This document shows, one piece after another, positions 45,660-57,429 of a stretch of DNA of 64,000 nucleotides. Source of the stretch: Acanthochromis polyacanthus (lineage: Eukaryota; Chordata; Actinopteri; Pomacentridae). Both the position numbers and the translations under genes were made by a program. The stretch lies in contig NC_067119.1 in NCBI RefSeq assembly GCF_021347895.1, forward strand, positions 2,182,534-2,246,533, given 5' to 3'. The notes below the pieces were generated by a model. The model had not been told where the DNA came from, did no database searches, and worked only from the letters and a program-made list of their open reading frames with translations. The first letter of the stretch is position 1; each line of letters starts with the position of its first letter.

Positions 45660-46680
45660 GTAATTTTCTTTTACAGTGAACATAAAAATCACTTGAAATA
45701 CTCGTTGGAACAACTATTTTTTTCAACTTAAACTCGTGTTTTACTGATTAAATGCAATTAAAGTAACTTTGATTATAGAAAAATATAATTCACTCAACTT
45801 AATAGAGTTTGTTGGTTGAACATAATTTTACTAGAAGCTGTCTGAACTTTAAAAAATGACAACTTAAACATAAATATGGTAGTTATATACTTTACACTAA
45901 AATACTTTAAAATAAAGGGGAAATATTTGGAACAACTTAATTTTTTATAAATAATTGACTTAAAAACTTGTTTCATTAATGACATTTTAATTGTAGAGGA
46001 AAACCTGATTTATCCAGCTTAATGGTTTGTTGAACTTAATTTTACTAGAACTGCTAATGCTGCATCAGCTTAATATTCTGTGCAATTTAAGCTCATATTT
46101 CTGCGTTTAGTTTATTTAAAACTAAATTCAGGTTGAGTCTTTTGGATGAAATTGTCTCTGACGTAAAAATATGTGAGCATAAACACTTTTCTTCATGTAA
46201 ACAGTAATTAAGTAGAAATCACTTAAATCCATTTTAATAGCGTGGAAATACAAGTTGGAACAGCTTAATTTTATGAGTACAATGTAAGAACTGAATAGAG
46301 TATTCCAATAGAAACCACTTAAATACTCCTAAATAACGCGGAAATACTCATATTTTTCATGACTATCGGCTAAGAACTTTCTTTTACCACAAGCATCATT
46401 TTATAGAGTGTAGAAGTGGAACTAAACCAGAAACCCATCATATATTTATTAAATGTGTCTAATATCCAGAAGACAAACTGTAAACACTCAGTTTTATCCG
46501 ATAATCATAAAAATGAGGCTGCAGTTCGGTGGGTTTTTAATTTTTTCCTTCCTGATTGACAAACAAAAGTATTTTCTGACACGCTGAGATCAATAAAGTT
46601 GTTTCTTTTTTATCAGCAAACATTAAAACGCTGCATTAAAAACACACAGCTGCAGGAAATAAAGCTGGAAAAAGAGACTC
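45660..46680. repeat. AT-rich degenerate repeat (AACTTAATTTT/AATCACTTAAAT words)
   Basis: GGAACAACTTAATTTT, GAAATCACTTAAAT and TGGAACAGCTTAATTTTA recur at about 45710, 45930 and 46250. Weakly tandem; no coding content. Confidence 0.45.
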
Positions 46681-46689
46681 TGGTCCCTG

Positions 46690-47110
46690 CTGGATAGACG
46701 TCTGCAGAGATGAATTATAATAGTCAGCCTGCCGTGACCTCGGCGCACACACACGGTAAAACACACACACTATAAAACACACACGCTAACACACAGCGTC
46801 TGTGCTATCGGCCTCCTGTCACAGCCTCCCGTCCATTCGTCTTTTCTCCTCTGAATTAATTAGGCAGAAATGTAAACGTTTTAATTGGATGTCAAACTGA
46901 GCGCTGCGTGTAAAATGGAAGCGACCGGATGTTTCTACACGCCAAGGTTACACGGCCACGCGTGTGCATCTCTATGTATATTTATGCACAGAGGCTCTTA
47001 ATTGAATCGCTGCAGCTCCGGCTAACGAACCCTCGTGGATTTAAAACCTCAATTAACCCGGCGTGGAAATAAACCCTTTGGAGCTCCTCATCGGTGATTT
47101 ATGAGCTCCT
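46690..47110. other. Non-repetitive island; candidate conserved non-coding element
   Basis: Unique, balanced composition with AT-rich homeodomain-like cores (GAATTAATTAGG, TTTTAATTGG). It lies in the 9-kb spacer between ppic and prdm6. Without alignment this is only a candidate. Confidence 0.3.
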
Positions 47111-47239
47111 GGATTACTGGGAAACGAACACAAACGGACAGAATTAAAGATTTTAAATCATAAAGCAGGATTTATGTGCAGATTTACAAACGTGTTAGCC
47201 TCACAGAGCGGCAGGCTCGCTTAAAGATTCGACTTTTTC

Positions 47240-47725
47240 TAGGTTCAGGCAGGTTCTATGACATAATTAGTTCATATCAGATGGATTTCTACTGTTTTTC
47301 TAGTTTAAAAAAAGCATTTATGGATGAAAAACACCTCAAATAAGAGTCCTTCTGCTAAAACTCGTGTTGAGCTTCATTTCTGCAGCACCTTTGACAACAG
47401 TTAATACAACAAACGTGGACAAAAATGGGTTTTGTGGAGTTCTTAAAAACTTCTTACAGATTTTGCAAACCTACAATCACACTAGACTCCTAAATATTAT
47501 GTGTTTTTCCCATATAAAGGCAGTTTTCTGTAAAATGCACACAGTCAGTCAGTTCCTGCAGGTTCTATGATATATTTAGCTCATATCAGATAGAATTTGA
47601 CTAATTTTGTAGTAGAAAAAGTCTATTTATGGGTGAAGAACAGCTCAAATAAGAGTCCTTCTGTTGAAACTTTACTTTAAAACTGTTAATATATAATATA
47701 TATAGTGCAAAAAATGGGTTTTGCA
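47240..47725. repeat. Tandem duplication of about 310 bp
   Basis: CAGGTTCTATGA, TAGTTCATATCAGAT, ATTTATGG and CAAATAAGAGTCCTTCTG occur at about 47250-47355 and again at 47558-47663 in the same order. Confidence 0.8.
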
Positions 47726-48145
47726 AATAAACGGCAGTGTGGAGTTCAGTTAGTGAGCTCATTCATTCTGTGAGAAAACATTCAAGGACGAAGGTAACAA
47801 ACGTCGTACCTGCTGGTTAACGTACATTTCTGTCTGAAACTCAAAGTAAAAGGGATCATTGTTCAGAAGAAGAGCGTGCTTTGATTGGAGAGGAGAAACC
47901 GTATGAAGAAGTGCAGCTAAAATGATCTGCTTTAAAATGACAGCCAACACCAGAAAGACCTGGAAGAAAACGGAAAACTACCATTCAGATGGATTTAAGA
48001 AGACCGAAATGGCAACGACTAAGTCAACGATCAGCTCCAAGGAGATCAGAGGTCTGAAGTTACCTTTGAGTGATGTGAAGCCAAACTGAAGGCAAGAAGC
48101 CTCCGTGAAGTCCCAGTGCTGGAAAAAAAACGACATCCTGAAGAT

Positions 48146-48153
48146 GTTCCAAC
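48146..48153. repeat. 8-bp target-site duplication, left
   Basis: GTTCCAAC directly before the MITE. An identical copy follows it at 48429-48436. Eight bases is the hAT superfamily signature. Confidence 0.9.
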
Positions 48154-48428
48154 TAGGGCTGCAACTAACGATGCGTCGACTAGTCGTCTGAGCGCGATAC
48201 GTCATCAAAAGCGGAAGTGAGCGCGCAATGCAACAGAAACCACCTTCCGACCGGAGCGCGGAACACGGACGGACATACGCATACATAATACATGCACGAT
48301 GCAGCGCCGATGTCCGTGTTCCGCGCTCCGGTCGGACGGTGGTTTCTGTTGCATTGCGCGCTCACTTCCGCTTTTGATGACGTATCGTGCTCAGAGGATT
48401 AGTCGACGCGTCATTAGTTGCAGCCCTA
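48154..48428. mobile_element. 275-bp palindromic hAT-type MITE
   Basis: Begins TAGGGCTGCAACTAACGA and ends with the inverse, TTAGTTGCAGCCCTA. The two arms are near-complete inverse copies over about 115 bp (GAGCGCG, CGTCATCAAAAGCGGAAGTG, TTGCATTGCGCG and CGCGCTCCGGTCGG in inverse order), so the element can fold as a long hairpin. It has no coding capacity and must have been moved by a transposase encoded elsewhere. It is bounded by an exact 8-bp duplication. Confidence 0.92.
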
Positions 48429-48436
48429 GTTCCAAC
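48429..48436. repeat. 8-bp target-site duplication, right
   Basis: GTTCCAAC. Removing the MITE and one copy restores an open Tc1 reading (MFQ then PTKEHVEW), confirming the insertion point. Confidence 0.9.
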
Positions 48437-48719
48437 CGACCAAAGAACACGTTGAGTGGCCCAACGGGACATGATGCAGCGATCTGTGGACTGATGGAAG
48501 CTTGATTGTTCTTTCTGGGTCTGAACAGTTTGTCAGAAGACGTCCAAACACTGAATTCAAGCTGCACGGTGGTGGAAGCATCATGGTACGGGGATGTTTG
48601 AATGCGTCACAATAGAAGAGGCTCTGTTCCTTTATGACTTTGATCTGGGTGTTTCAACAAGATAACGACTCCAAACACGGCAGTAATGAGCAGCATTGTG
48701 GTTCAGTTAGCGGCTAGCT

Positions 48720-50340
48720 GCTAATGGCTAACGAGCGTGTTTGTTTTTGAGCCTCAGAGCTGCTGTTTGATGGTAAATTGGTGATTCTTAGTGTTTTTTT
48801 TTCTGTAGTTTTGTCATAAATCATTTTTTGGCTTAATTTTTAAATTCACGGTAATGCTAAAATTCATATTTACCAGTTTTTTGTTTTACGTCGTTCTTTG
48901 AGTCCTGTGTGGAATCGTGTTTTTGTCAGCAGCGTTTTACTTCTGTTCATGTTTAAGTTAGTTGGTTAGATTTAGGAAAAGATCACAGATTTTTGTGTAA
49001 ATAAGATCTTGGCTTTGTTTTTTTATCGCTCTGTGAATGCTTAAACTTAACTTTGAGGTAAAGTTTCGTATACGTAACGTTGCTGCTTTTAGCCTCTGCT
49101 AGCGTAACTAAAACTAAAACCTGCTGACTTAGAACAGTTTGCTATCACGGTTTAATTATCCGTCCAGATAAAACAGCATCTATTAATAATCTTCTGGTTC
49201 CCACCTTTTATTCAGATATTTGTCCTTTTTAACGTCCTCTAATCTGCGGCTAATAATGAACTGTAATCTGAAGCTTTGTTCTCACATGCAGGAATAACCG
49301 CTCCGCTAAATGAACTCTTGTTAATATCGTGTTTTTTCTGTTCCTGCAGCCGTCTAAATAATTAGCTTTTGTTGTAGAAAATGATGAATTTGGGCAGTTA
49401 ATTTATCGATCGCTGGGCTCCTCTCGATGTGCTTCGCTTTAGGGAGCCATTAATCAATGGATGAAAACACCTAATTCTGCTCCTGCTCGCCGGGTTTTTC
49501 CTTTTTTTTCCCGTCCACAACAGAAGATCCCCAGCGACGAGCCGCGATTACAGCCTGAAAATAATGAGCAAGAGGTAGAAAAATGTTAGTTTACGTTCAT
49601 TTAAAATCAACACAGCCACACATTCTTTAATTTTATCTGAGAAAATGCACAAAATATCCCAAATATAACTGTTATAATAAATAAAAAACACAGATTACAC
49701 CTTTAAATGTGCAAATTAGTGGGATTTCTAGTGATGTTAAATAAAAACGGTCACCTTTAAAATGGCTAAAATCAGATCAATATCATTCAAGTTCACTTTC
49801 AAACTGAAGTTCAGTGAATTTGTCTCGTTTAATTGAATTTCTGGCTTTGCTGAACCAATATTTAATGTTTTCTGACTCAGAATTAGCTCAGATTTTCTAA
49901 ATAATGTCGCATAATTCGCAATAAATGTATAAAAATCAGTTTTTTTTAACTTGTGATGGCTCCAATGTTTACACAATTAAAAACTTAATTCACAGTTAAA
50001 GGTCAGATTATTTTCTGCTGTTGACAGAATAATTATTTTATGCCTCGTTGCTGCTTTTTCGGTTTTATCGTGTCACTGAATCTGTTTAGATTTTAGAAAT
50101 AAGATGTAATTTAATAAAACAGACTGTAAACAAGAATCTCTGTACATTTGTCAGCTTTGTTTACCTGAAAAAATGATTTTATTTTCTTAAAAACTCAATT
50201 ATTTTTCTCTTCTTTGGTAAAATTTCAGATCATATCGAATAAAACGACAAACAAATGATTAATTTACATGTTTACTATTAAAACAGACAGAAAATGTAAA
50301 TGATGTTCACAATCTCTTATTTTTTTCTTAAATAGAAATA
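48720..50340. other. Unique AT-rich spacer, no gene called
   Basis: 49360-49560 is more balanced (candidate non-coding element). The rest is AT-rich without recognisable structure. Confidence 0.35.
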
Positions 50341-50344
50341 AAAA

Positions 50345-50955
50345 CTTCTGATCATTAATTTCCATTGTTTTCTCATATTTGAATCAGCAGAAAATATTTT
50401 AGAAACTAAATTATTTTTATATTTTCTAAATTATTTTTATTTTACTAAACAATAAAAATATTTTGTTTATTCATGAAATAAAAATAATGATTGAGAAAAA
50501 ATTAAATAGCAAATATTTCTTTAGTAAAATAAAATAACTTAGGAAAATATAATATACTATAAAGATCAATTGAAAAATGCTACATCGTTTTGAATTGTTA
50601 TTTTACAAATTAATTTTTGGTTAAATTACTTAGAATGTCAAATAAAGTCACAGAAAAAAAATTTACATTTTGACTGTTAAAATAAATTTTAAAAAATAGA
50701 CAAACTGAATAATAACGTGTAATTTATAAAAATGCAGTATTTTAACTTATTTTTACTGTATTTAATTAGGAAAAATCTGTCGTTTTACTGAAATTTATTA
50801 TTTGGATGACAAAAATATTTTAAGAATTCTAAAATAATTTTTTGAATTCAGCAGTATTTTGCCATTTTTTTCTGTTTTGTTAAATGACTTAAAATTTCAA
50901 ATAGTCACAGAAAAAATTAACATGTTGACTGTTAAAATAAAAATAGATAAAATAA
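50345..50955. repeat. Direct duplication of about 0.6 kb, copy A
   Basis: Shares long matching runs with 52600-53200 in the same order and orientation: TCTCATATTTGAATCAGCAG, ACTATAAAGATCAATTGAAA, AATCTGTCGTTTTACTGAAA and TGTTAAATGACTTAAAATTT. AT-rich and non-coding. Confidence 0.85.
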
Positions 50956-51600
50956 AACAATCATCAGAAATCTGTATTTTTTCAAATAATTTCTTCTTTT
51001 ACAATGTTTGACTATAAAATTACACTTTTTTCATGTATTTAAATGACAACAAGTACAGCGATTTTACTGAGATTTACTGTTTTATAAAAAATGCAAATTT
51101 AAATACATAATATTTTTAAAAAAGAGACGAATCTGTATTTTACAAATAGCAAATCTTTTTTTTTTACTGTGTTTAAATAAGAAAAACATGCTACGGTTTT
51201 ACAGATATTTACTGTTATTTGAAAGAAAAAAGCAACATTAGGAGCTAAAAAATGATAAATTGTGTTTTTACCATTTAAAAATAATTCTGACAGCTTTACT
51301 GAGTGATTTCTACTTTTTAACAATTTTTTTCTTTTCCAGTTTTGTTTACATTTTCTCCAGTGTAGTTGTAGTGATGAGACTCTTCAGACTGTTTTTAACG
51401 TCGTCTAACAGCTGATTTGTCAGTAAAAAAAACCCAAAAATTACTGAAAAACGAAGCCATTTGACGTCCTTTAAAGTCATAAAACTGTTTCTTCTCTGAC
51501 TAATTTTAAAAACTAGTGAAACTGTAAGTCAGCATTCCCCGTTAGAGCAGGTTAGAAAAGCTCCAAACATCCCAGCTTGGTGTGTTTTAGGCGAAACAAA
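50956..51600. other. AT-rich, further weak copies of the same words
   Basis: ATTTACTGTT, TTTTACAGA and AAATAATTTC words suggest older partial copies of the duplicated unit. No gene. Confidence 0.35.
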
Positions 51601-51639
51601 CGCTTTAAATCATGTTTGAGCCGCACAGATTTGAACCAC

Positions 51640-52030
51640 CAACCCTCCTGAGCTTCGTCCAATCAGGCGGCCCGTTGCTGCTCCGCATTCCTCCGTCCTG
51701 AAAAAGTGGCTCGGGCTCATTTTCAGACGCTGATGTTTGTGTTTTGGTTGGTTATCACTCCAGCAGAGGGCCCTGGATGACAAATGAGGCCTGTCAGGGC
51801 GACGCCAGTCATAACAAGCCCGGCTCTCAGCTCCACGGCTGCGGGTGGGAAAAGTCCAGCTCGGGGATAACAAGACGGACCCCAAACACAATGAGCCGGG
51901 CTCTAATCGGCCTTATCTGCACACAAACACACACTTTACACGGTGTGACGCTGGGACGACCACCTACGGCAGCAGAAACGTGATAATCGGAGAACGGGCT
52001 GGAGGAGAACAACGGGACTTATCTGTGCAA
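51640..52030. other. Non-repetitive GC-richer island; candidate non-coding element
   Basis: Unique sequence within AT-rich DNA, 2.3 kb upstream of prdm6 exon 1. No splice-supported frame on either strand. Confidence 0.3.
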
Positions 52031-52599
52031 AAGAAAACACTGAAGTCCAGATGTTTGCTTAAAAGCTGTAAAACAACCTTTTTTTGACCGGTGAGGTTTT
52101 ACCGTGTTCTGTAGGTGGATCCAGGTTGTAGACGACTTCACGATTTATGTGCGATAAACTGAGGACTGGTGTGGCTGCCTGAACAAACCGGACTCAATCC
52201 TTTATGTCGTCAATGAGGAGCAAAGGAAGCAAATCTGGAGCACTTTTATTAATAAACGGAGCATATCAACCAGTAATTGTTCAGTCCATAACACACAGTG
52301 ATCACAGCTGCTGGTTAGTCCTGTTAGCCGGCGTTTATTAGCACCAATCCTAATCCTTTTTTGCGTGTTCATAACTCGTATTCCTACCTTATGTCCATTG
52401 TTGTTGCTTGTGAGCAGTGTTAGCCATTTATTGAGTTTATTTCCTGATTTGTTTAGCTGTAAAGGACTTCATAACTCGGTTTTCAAACTGTTCTCTACAA
52501 ACAAACTTATTAAATTATTATTTTAGCTAACGGACACACATCAGCCTAAAAGTTTATAGAAATTCTGACCTCATCAATCCCAGTTTATTTTAAATATTT

Positions 52600-53200
52600 C
52601 ACAACTTTTGATCAATAATTTCCATAATTTTCTCATATTTGAATCAGCAGAAAATAATATTTTACAAAATAAATTATTTTTGTATTTTCTAAATTATTTT
52701 ATTTTACTAAACAATAAAAAAATTTGTTCTTGAAATAAAAATGATGATTTAGAAAAAATTAAGTAACAAAAAATAAATATTTCTTGTTATTTAGTAAAAT
52801 AAAATAACTTAGGAAAAAATAAAATATACTATAAAGATCAATTGAAAAATGCATCATTTTGAATTTTACAAATTAATTTTTTGATTAAATTACTTAGAAT
52901 GTCAGTCACAGAAAAAAAATTAACATTTTGACTGTTAAAATTTAAAAAACAGTCTAAAACTGAATAACGTGTATTTTACAGAAATGTTTCCGTTTGCAAT
53001 ATTTTAACTTATTTTTTATTGTATTAAATTGGGAAAAAATCTGTCGTTTTACTGAAATTTTCTATTTGAATGAAAAAATATTTTAAGAATTCTAAATTTT
53101 CAAAAAATTAGTATTTTATAGATTTTTCCTGTTTTGTTAAATGACTTAAAATTTCAAATAAAGTCACAACATGTTGACTGTTAAAATAAAAAATAAAATG
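52600..53200. repeat. Direct duplication of about 0.6 kb, copy B
   Basis: Partner of 50345-50955, offset about 2.25 kb, with scattered small indels and substitutions. Confidence 0.85.
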
Positions 53201-53339
53201 ACCACAGGCAAAATCTGAAAATAATCATAATCAGGAAGCAAACTTATCAGGAAGCAACTAATCCCAGTTTATTTTAAATACATCCGTTCTGGTTGGAGGT
53301 CATTAAACGCCTCAGAAGTCTTTGTCATGGTGCCCCTTT

Positions 53340-53710
53340 AATAGCTAAACTCCCACAATGCTCTCTGCTTCCCTGTATGAACTTCCTGTAGTCTGACGCC
53401 TCCTCTGGTCTCTACTGGATTTAACTGGAAGAGGCTCCACCTGCTGGAGCAACTAGGTACTACAACTGATCTATTTTACTCAGATTGGATTGGCAGACGC
53501 TAAATATTTGACAACTCGGTTCAGATAGGGGCAAAGGAAACATTCCAGTTCCTCCTAGTGAAGCCTGAGGTGTTCCCAGGTCAGATGAGATACATCATCT
53601 CTCTGCAGACTTCATGGTCTTCTCCAATCTGCCCAGAAAGTTTCCAAATCAAGGCACCCAGGAAGCATCCTGACCAGATGTTGACACATCCAACAGATGT
53701 TTTTTTTTTT
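53340..53710. mobile_element. Probable LINE fragment, degenerate
   Basis: CCTGAGGTGTTCCCAGGTCA, GATGAGATACATCATCTCTC and CCAGGAAGCATCCTGACCAG, in this order, resemble a non-LTR retrotransposon segment very common in fish genomes. This is recognition from memory of the pattern. The frame is decayed and no boundaries are visible. Confidence 0.35.
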
Positions 53711-54057
53711 TAACCTGAGAACCAGTGAGGAAGTTTAGCTGCAGGAACGTTTGGCTACAATTTAATTTAGTTCTTTTTCTGATGTCTATGGAGTTCTATT
53801 GAAGTCGATCGCTCTGCCGTGGTTTGATTTGAATGGTTTATATGTGACGAGTCTGGAGGGATTCCAGTTTGGAACATCCGTTTTAGACGTTCGAAACGCC
53901 AAACACTCGCTTGAAGTTCGTCTTTGAATCGGTTCATTAGTTTTTGTCTACAAAAACACGGCTGTAAGGTCTTGGTTCTCTGACGTGACGCTGTAGGACT
54001 AAACGTCTCCAGAAAGACGGTTTAGGTGACTTCCTGTTACAACCTTTTATGAAGATG

Positions 54058-54195
54058 TCTGTGTAGGTTCTCCTTCATCCAGGTCATGGTTATCCAAAGT
54101 AGTTTAAATCAATCCACTGGACTCTAAGAAAGTTCCTTGAAGACGTTTCACCTCTTCTTCATTCTGTTTGTCTTCAGTTCATGAACATCAGACAA
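54058..54195. mobile_element. Interspersed-repeat fragment (unclassified)
   Basis: TCCAGGTCATGGTTATCCAA, CAATCCACTGGACTC and CTTGAAGACGTTTCACCTCT form a block I recognise as a recurrent fish interspersed repeat, but its class is uncertain. Confidence 0.35.
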
Positions 54196-54339
54196 ACTTC
54201 TGTCCAAAGTCTTTGGTGGCTCCAAAAGACATTCTGGAAAAACATGTTCAGGCTGTTTTTGACGTTCATGAAAGATCTTGAACAGATTCAGATGTGCAGA
54301 TAAGTTTAGACTAGAGTTAAGGCAGATTTGAGCTTGTAG

Positions 54340-54661
54340 ACAGTTTTAGGTGTCAATAAAGACGTTTTAGGGAAGAGAGGAGTGAAAATGGAGAAAAGTG
54401 TGGAGGTGAATGAAGCAGAGAGGCGGTAGAGAGACTATGGATGGTGATGGGGGAGAGAGAGGGGAGGGCAGAGGGTGAGAGAGCGGAGGAGAGAGAGAGA
54501 GAGGGAGGGAGGGAGGGGAGGGAGAGCCTCGCAGCGGCCGCTCCGGTAGTTTTGGCTCCGGAGACGCGCAGGACGCAGCGAAGTGTCCCGGCTCCCCTCG
54601 ATGGTTCACCGCAGCCCGGAGGAGGGACGAGCTTCCAGGAGCCGCAGAGCCTCAGACAGCA
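54340..54661 (+). promoter_or_regulatory. prdm6: prdm6 promoter and probable non-coding exon 1 (ends 54661)
   Basis: GA-rich (54440-54530), then CpG-rich sequence that stops at a consensus donor (A then GTAAGC, 54662-54667). The next downstream acceptor (CTCTCCAG at 56641-56648) opens the exon with the PRDM6 start codon, so this is the likely 5' UTR exon, separated by a 1987-nt intron. The exon contains an ATG at 54601 whose frame overlaps the main start after splicing. The transcription start is not determined. Confidence 0.55.
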
Positions 54662-56030
54662 GTAAGCCTCTCCTGCGCTCCGACAACTTTCACATTTAAA
54701 CACAAAAATAAAACCAACAACACGTGAAGGGAACTGTGAGGAAAGCAGCGGAGCCTCGTCCGGTCTCCGCCCGCAGAGCGCAGCCTCCGGCCGGACACGA
54801 GCAGCACGCGGAACCGCCGACTTCTCCTGGACTTACCCGGATCTGCTGCCTTGTTTTATTCACATTAAACTTTTTCTGCGTCTCAAACTAACCCAGACCG
54901 TGCGTGTGATTGTGTGCGCGCGTTTTTCCCCTCTTTTATTCGGTGCGTTTTTTTCGTGCGTAAAATCCCGAAACAAACCATCGGAGAGCCGCGGAGCTGG
55001 AGACCTGGAGTCCTGACAGTTTTATTGGCTTAGAGCTCAGAAATAACATTCAAACCGTTTGATCTGCAGATCCAAGCTCAGTTCCTGTGGAAAGAAAAAA
55101 AGAAAAATACTCAAATGTGCAGTTTTATTTCGGATTAAAGCAGATCAGATTAAAAAAACAGATAATTTATTAAACTGAACCTATAATTCTGCTCATGTTG
55201 GAGGCTTTAATAGCTTATTTTCTTTAATATTCACATTTCTATTGCCTCCTCATAATATTTAAATCACAGAATGTGTGGGTTTTTATTCATTTTACATCTA
55301 AAGAAGTAATTTCCACACGATCTGATTCTTTATTTCAGATAAAAACACCTGAAATTTGTATTTTAAATCAGTTTTTCCTCTTTAAACAGCAGCGAGCGTC
55401 TCCTTAACAGACCGAACAAACTGAGCAGCTTCAGCTAAAACACCTGAAACTCCAGCTCCTTCTGTTTTCTGTAATTATTACAAGAACTTCTAAATCTAAA
55501 GAGGGAATGCTGGCTTTAAATGAATCTTTATCTGCTCAGTTTGAAGCTTCAAGTGTAAAAATGTTTGAAACTCACAGGACAGAAACAGATCTGTTCACAA
55601 ATAATGTGTTTTAGGGTCAATTTATGACAGAAAAGGATGAAACTTTGCTCTGTTTGACACTTAAAGCTTCATTTTAATGTGATTCAGAGCAGAGAATTTA
55701 CACTTTCATAGGTTTTAAAGTGTGTTTAATATTAAAAAACAGAAGAACTCTGAATGAAAAGCAGCGACATCTGTGAACTCCGGCTGCCGGCTGAAGCTTT
55801 AATGTGAGAAATAGAAGATTAATTCTGTTTCTGCATCTTTTTGGAGTGAATTTAACTCAAACACACATAAATGTCAGCAGAGTTTGGGGGTTTTGGCGTC
55901 TCTTAAATTCCTGAAAAGTGATTTTTAACGTGAAGCAAACGGTGATAAAATGAGACCTGAGTGTGTGTGAGGATGACTGGACCACTTGTGGTGTCTTCTG
56001 GATGATATTTGATTTGATTTTCTGCTTCAT
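54662..56030. other. prdm6 intron 1, CpG-rich at the left end
   Basis: 54662-55010 remains CpG-rich (part of the promoter island). 55010-56030 is AT-rich, with no repeat or exon recognised. Confidence 0.5.
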
Positions 56031-56039
56031 TTGTTTGTG

Positions 56040-56600
56040 ATTTCTGAAGGGGATGTGCACGTTTCTCTGGATGGTTTTCTGTTTATTTCTGGATGTTTCT
56101 GTGGAAGATCTGGATGTTTTTGTGGGTAGTTTTCTGGATAATATCTGGGTAATTTGTGGATGATTTTCAGGATGTTTGATTGATTTCTGGATGATTTTCT
56201 GGTTTACTGTCTGGATGTTTCTGCGGATGATTTGATTTATTTTTTTTGGTTGACCTGATTAATTTGTGGATGTTTCTGGATGATATCTGATTTCCTGGAT
56301 GTTCCTAGTTTATTTTATGGATGATTTCTGTTTATTTTCTGTTTGATTTTGTGGATGATTTCTGGTTTATTTTGTGGGTGATCTCTGTTATATTTCCTGC
56401 ACGATTCTGATTTATTTTTCTGGGTGATTTCTGTTTATTTTCTGTCTGATTTTGTGGATGATTTCTGGTTTATTTTGTGGATGGTATCTGTTGTATTTCC
56501 TGTACGTTTCTGGCTCATTTTTCTGGATGATTTCTCTTTATTTCCTGTTTTATTTTGTGCTTAATTTGTGGGTGATTTCTGGCTGATATCTGTTTGTTTC
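56040..56600 (+). repeat. GGATGATTTCTGTTTATTTT degenerate minisatellite in prdm6 intron 1
   Basis: GGATGATTTCTG, GTTTATTTT, CTGTTTGATTTTGTGGATGA and TTTCTGGTTTATTTTGTGG recur every 20-60 bases. The array ends about 50 bases before the exon 2 acceptor, so it supplies much of the upstream polypyrimidine environment. Confidence 0.75.
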
Positions 56601-56648
56601 CTGTCTATCTCCTGCACGTTTCTGACCGGATCTCCTCGTCCTCTCCAG

Positions 56649-57283
56649 CAGCACCATGCTGAAGCCGGGCGACCCGAGCGGCTCGGCCTTCCTGAAGGTG
56701 GACCCGTCCTACCTGCAGCACTGGCAGCAGCTCTTCCCTCAGGCTCAGCTCAAAGCTCCTCTGGTTCCTCCGGCCGACCGCCTCTCCATCCCCGTGGACG
56801 CCCTGCGCCCGTCCCGCCTGCACAGCCACCTCCTGGCCTCCTCTCACTGCACCTCCTCCTCTTCCTCCTCCACGTCCTCCTCAGCAGCAGCAGCCTCCTC
56901 CTCCTCCTCCTCCTCGGCTCTCACCCCGTCCTCCTCCATCTCCACCTCCCAGCTGCCCGTCCCCCAGCAGATCGCCCTCTTCAGCCAGGCTCTGGCCCCG
57001 GTGTGCTCCGGTCCTCCAGGAGCTCCAGGAGGAGGAGACGTGGTGGTGGTGGTTCCTCCAGAGCCCCAGCAGCAGCAGCAGCAGCCCGGCCTGAACCTCC
57101 TCCACCCGGCCAAGGAGCAGAGCTGTGGGGGGGTGGGGGTGGTTTCGTCCAGCGTGAAGAGCGGCGACGACGGAGGGAAGTCCAGGTTGAAGCTGACGTC
57201 TGAGGAGCTGGACTACTACCTGTACGGACAGCAGAGGATGGAGATCATCCCTCTGAGCAACCACACGGGAGAGGTCAACAACC
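56649..57283 (+). CDS. prdm6: PR domain-containing protein 6, first coding exon (N-terminal 209 residues, gene continues)
   Basis: Nuclear transcriptional regulator of the PRDM family, known in mammals as a smooth-muscle and vascular repressor. Only the N-terminal region is in the window. The ATG (56656) follows an acceptor at 56648 and opens with [20 protein letters not shown] and QHWQQLFP, which is the PRDM6 N-terminus. Residues 67-97 are Ser-rich, 138-143 are six Gln, and 183-200 read [18 protein letters not shown], the conserved segment before the PR domain. The exon ends after the first base of a codon at 57283 with donor GTACGT. The PR (SET-like) domain and zinc fingers must lie beyond 64000 or in exons not seen here. 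Confidence 0.93.
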
Positions 57284-57288
57284 GTACG

Positions 57289-57310
57289 TGCACACACACA
57301 CACACACTGA
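57289..57310. repeat. Short (CA)n just after the prdm6 exon 2 donor
   Basis: About 10 CA units starting 5 bases after the donor. A CA-repeat this close to a splice site is a potential splicing-regulatory element. Confidence 0.75.
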
Positions 57311-57429
57311 CACGGTAACACACACGTCCTCAGCCGTGACCTTTTGACCCCAGACCTCCATCAAAATCTCACTTCTTTTATTTTCCTGCAGCTCAGGAGC
57401 TTCAACCTTCAGATTTATACGCCAAAAAA

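Larger units (their letters stand above)
47940..48700 (+). pseudogene. Tc1-like transposase relic (split by a MITE)
   Basis: Plus-strand pieces follow Tc1 order: KLKARSLREVPVLEKK, NDILKMFQ, (insertion), PTKEHVEWPNG, GSEQFVRRRPNTEF, HGGGSIMVRGC and FQQDNDSKH (the third catalytic region). Frameshifts and a missing middle make it non-functional. The HGGGSIM codons at about 48564-48586 are a single-copy counterpart of the minisatellite monomer. Confidence 0.85.

Noticed and set aside
56568..57203. 211-codon plus frame starting upstream of the prdm6 ATG in another phase
   Set aside because: It is an out-of-phase shadow of the prdm6 coding exon (Ala/Pro/Arg-rich).
56881..57321. Minus-strand frames across prdm6 exon 2
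   Set aside because: Gly/Glu-rich antisense shadows of Ser-rich and Pro-rich codons.
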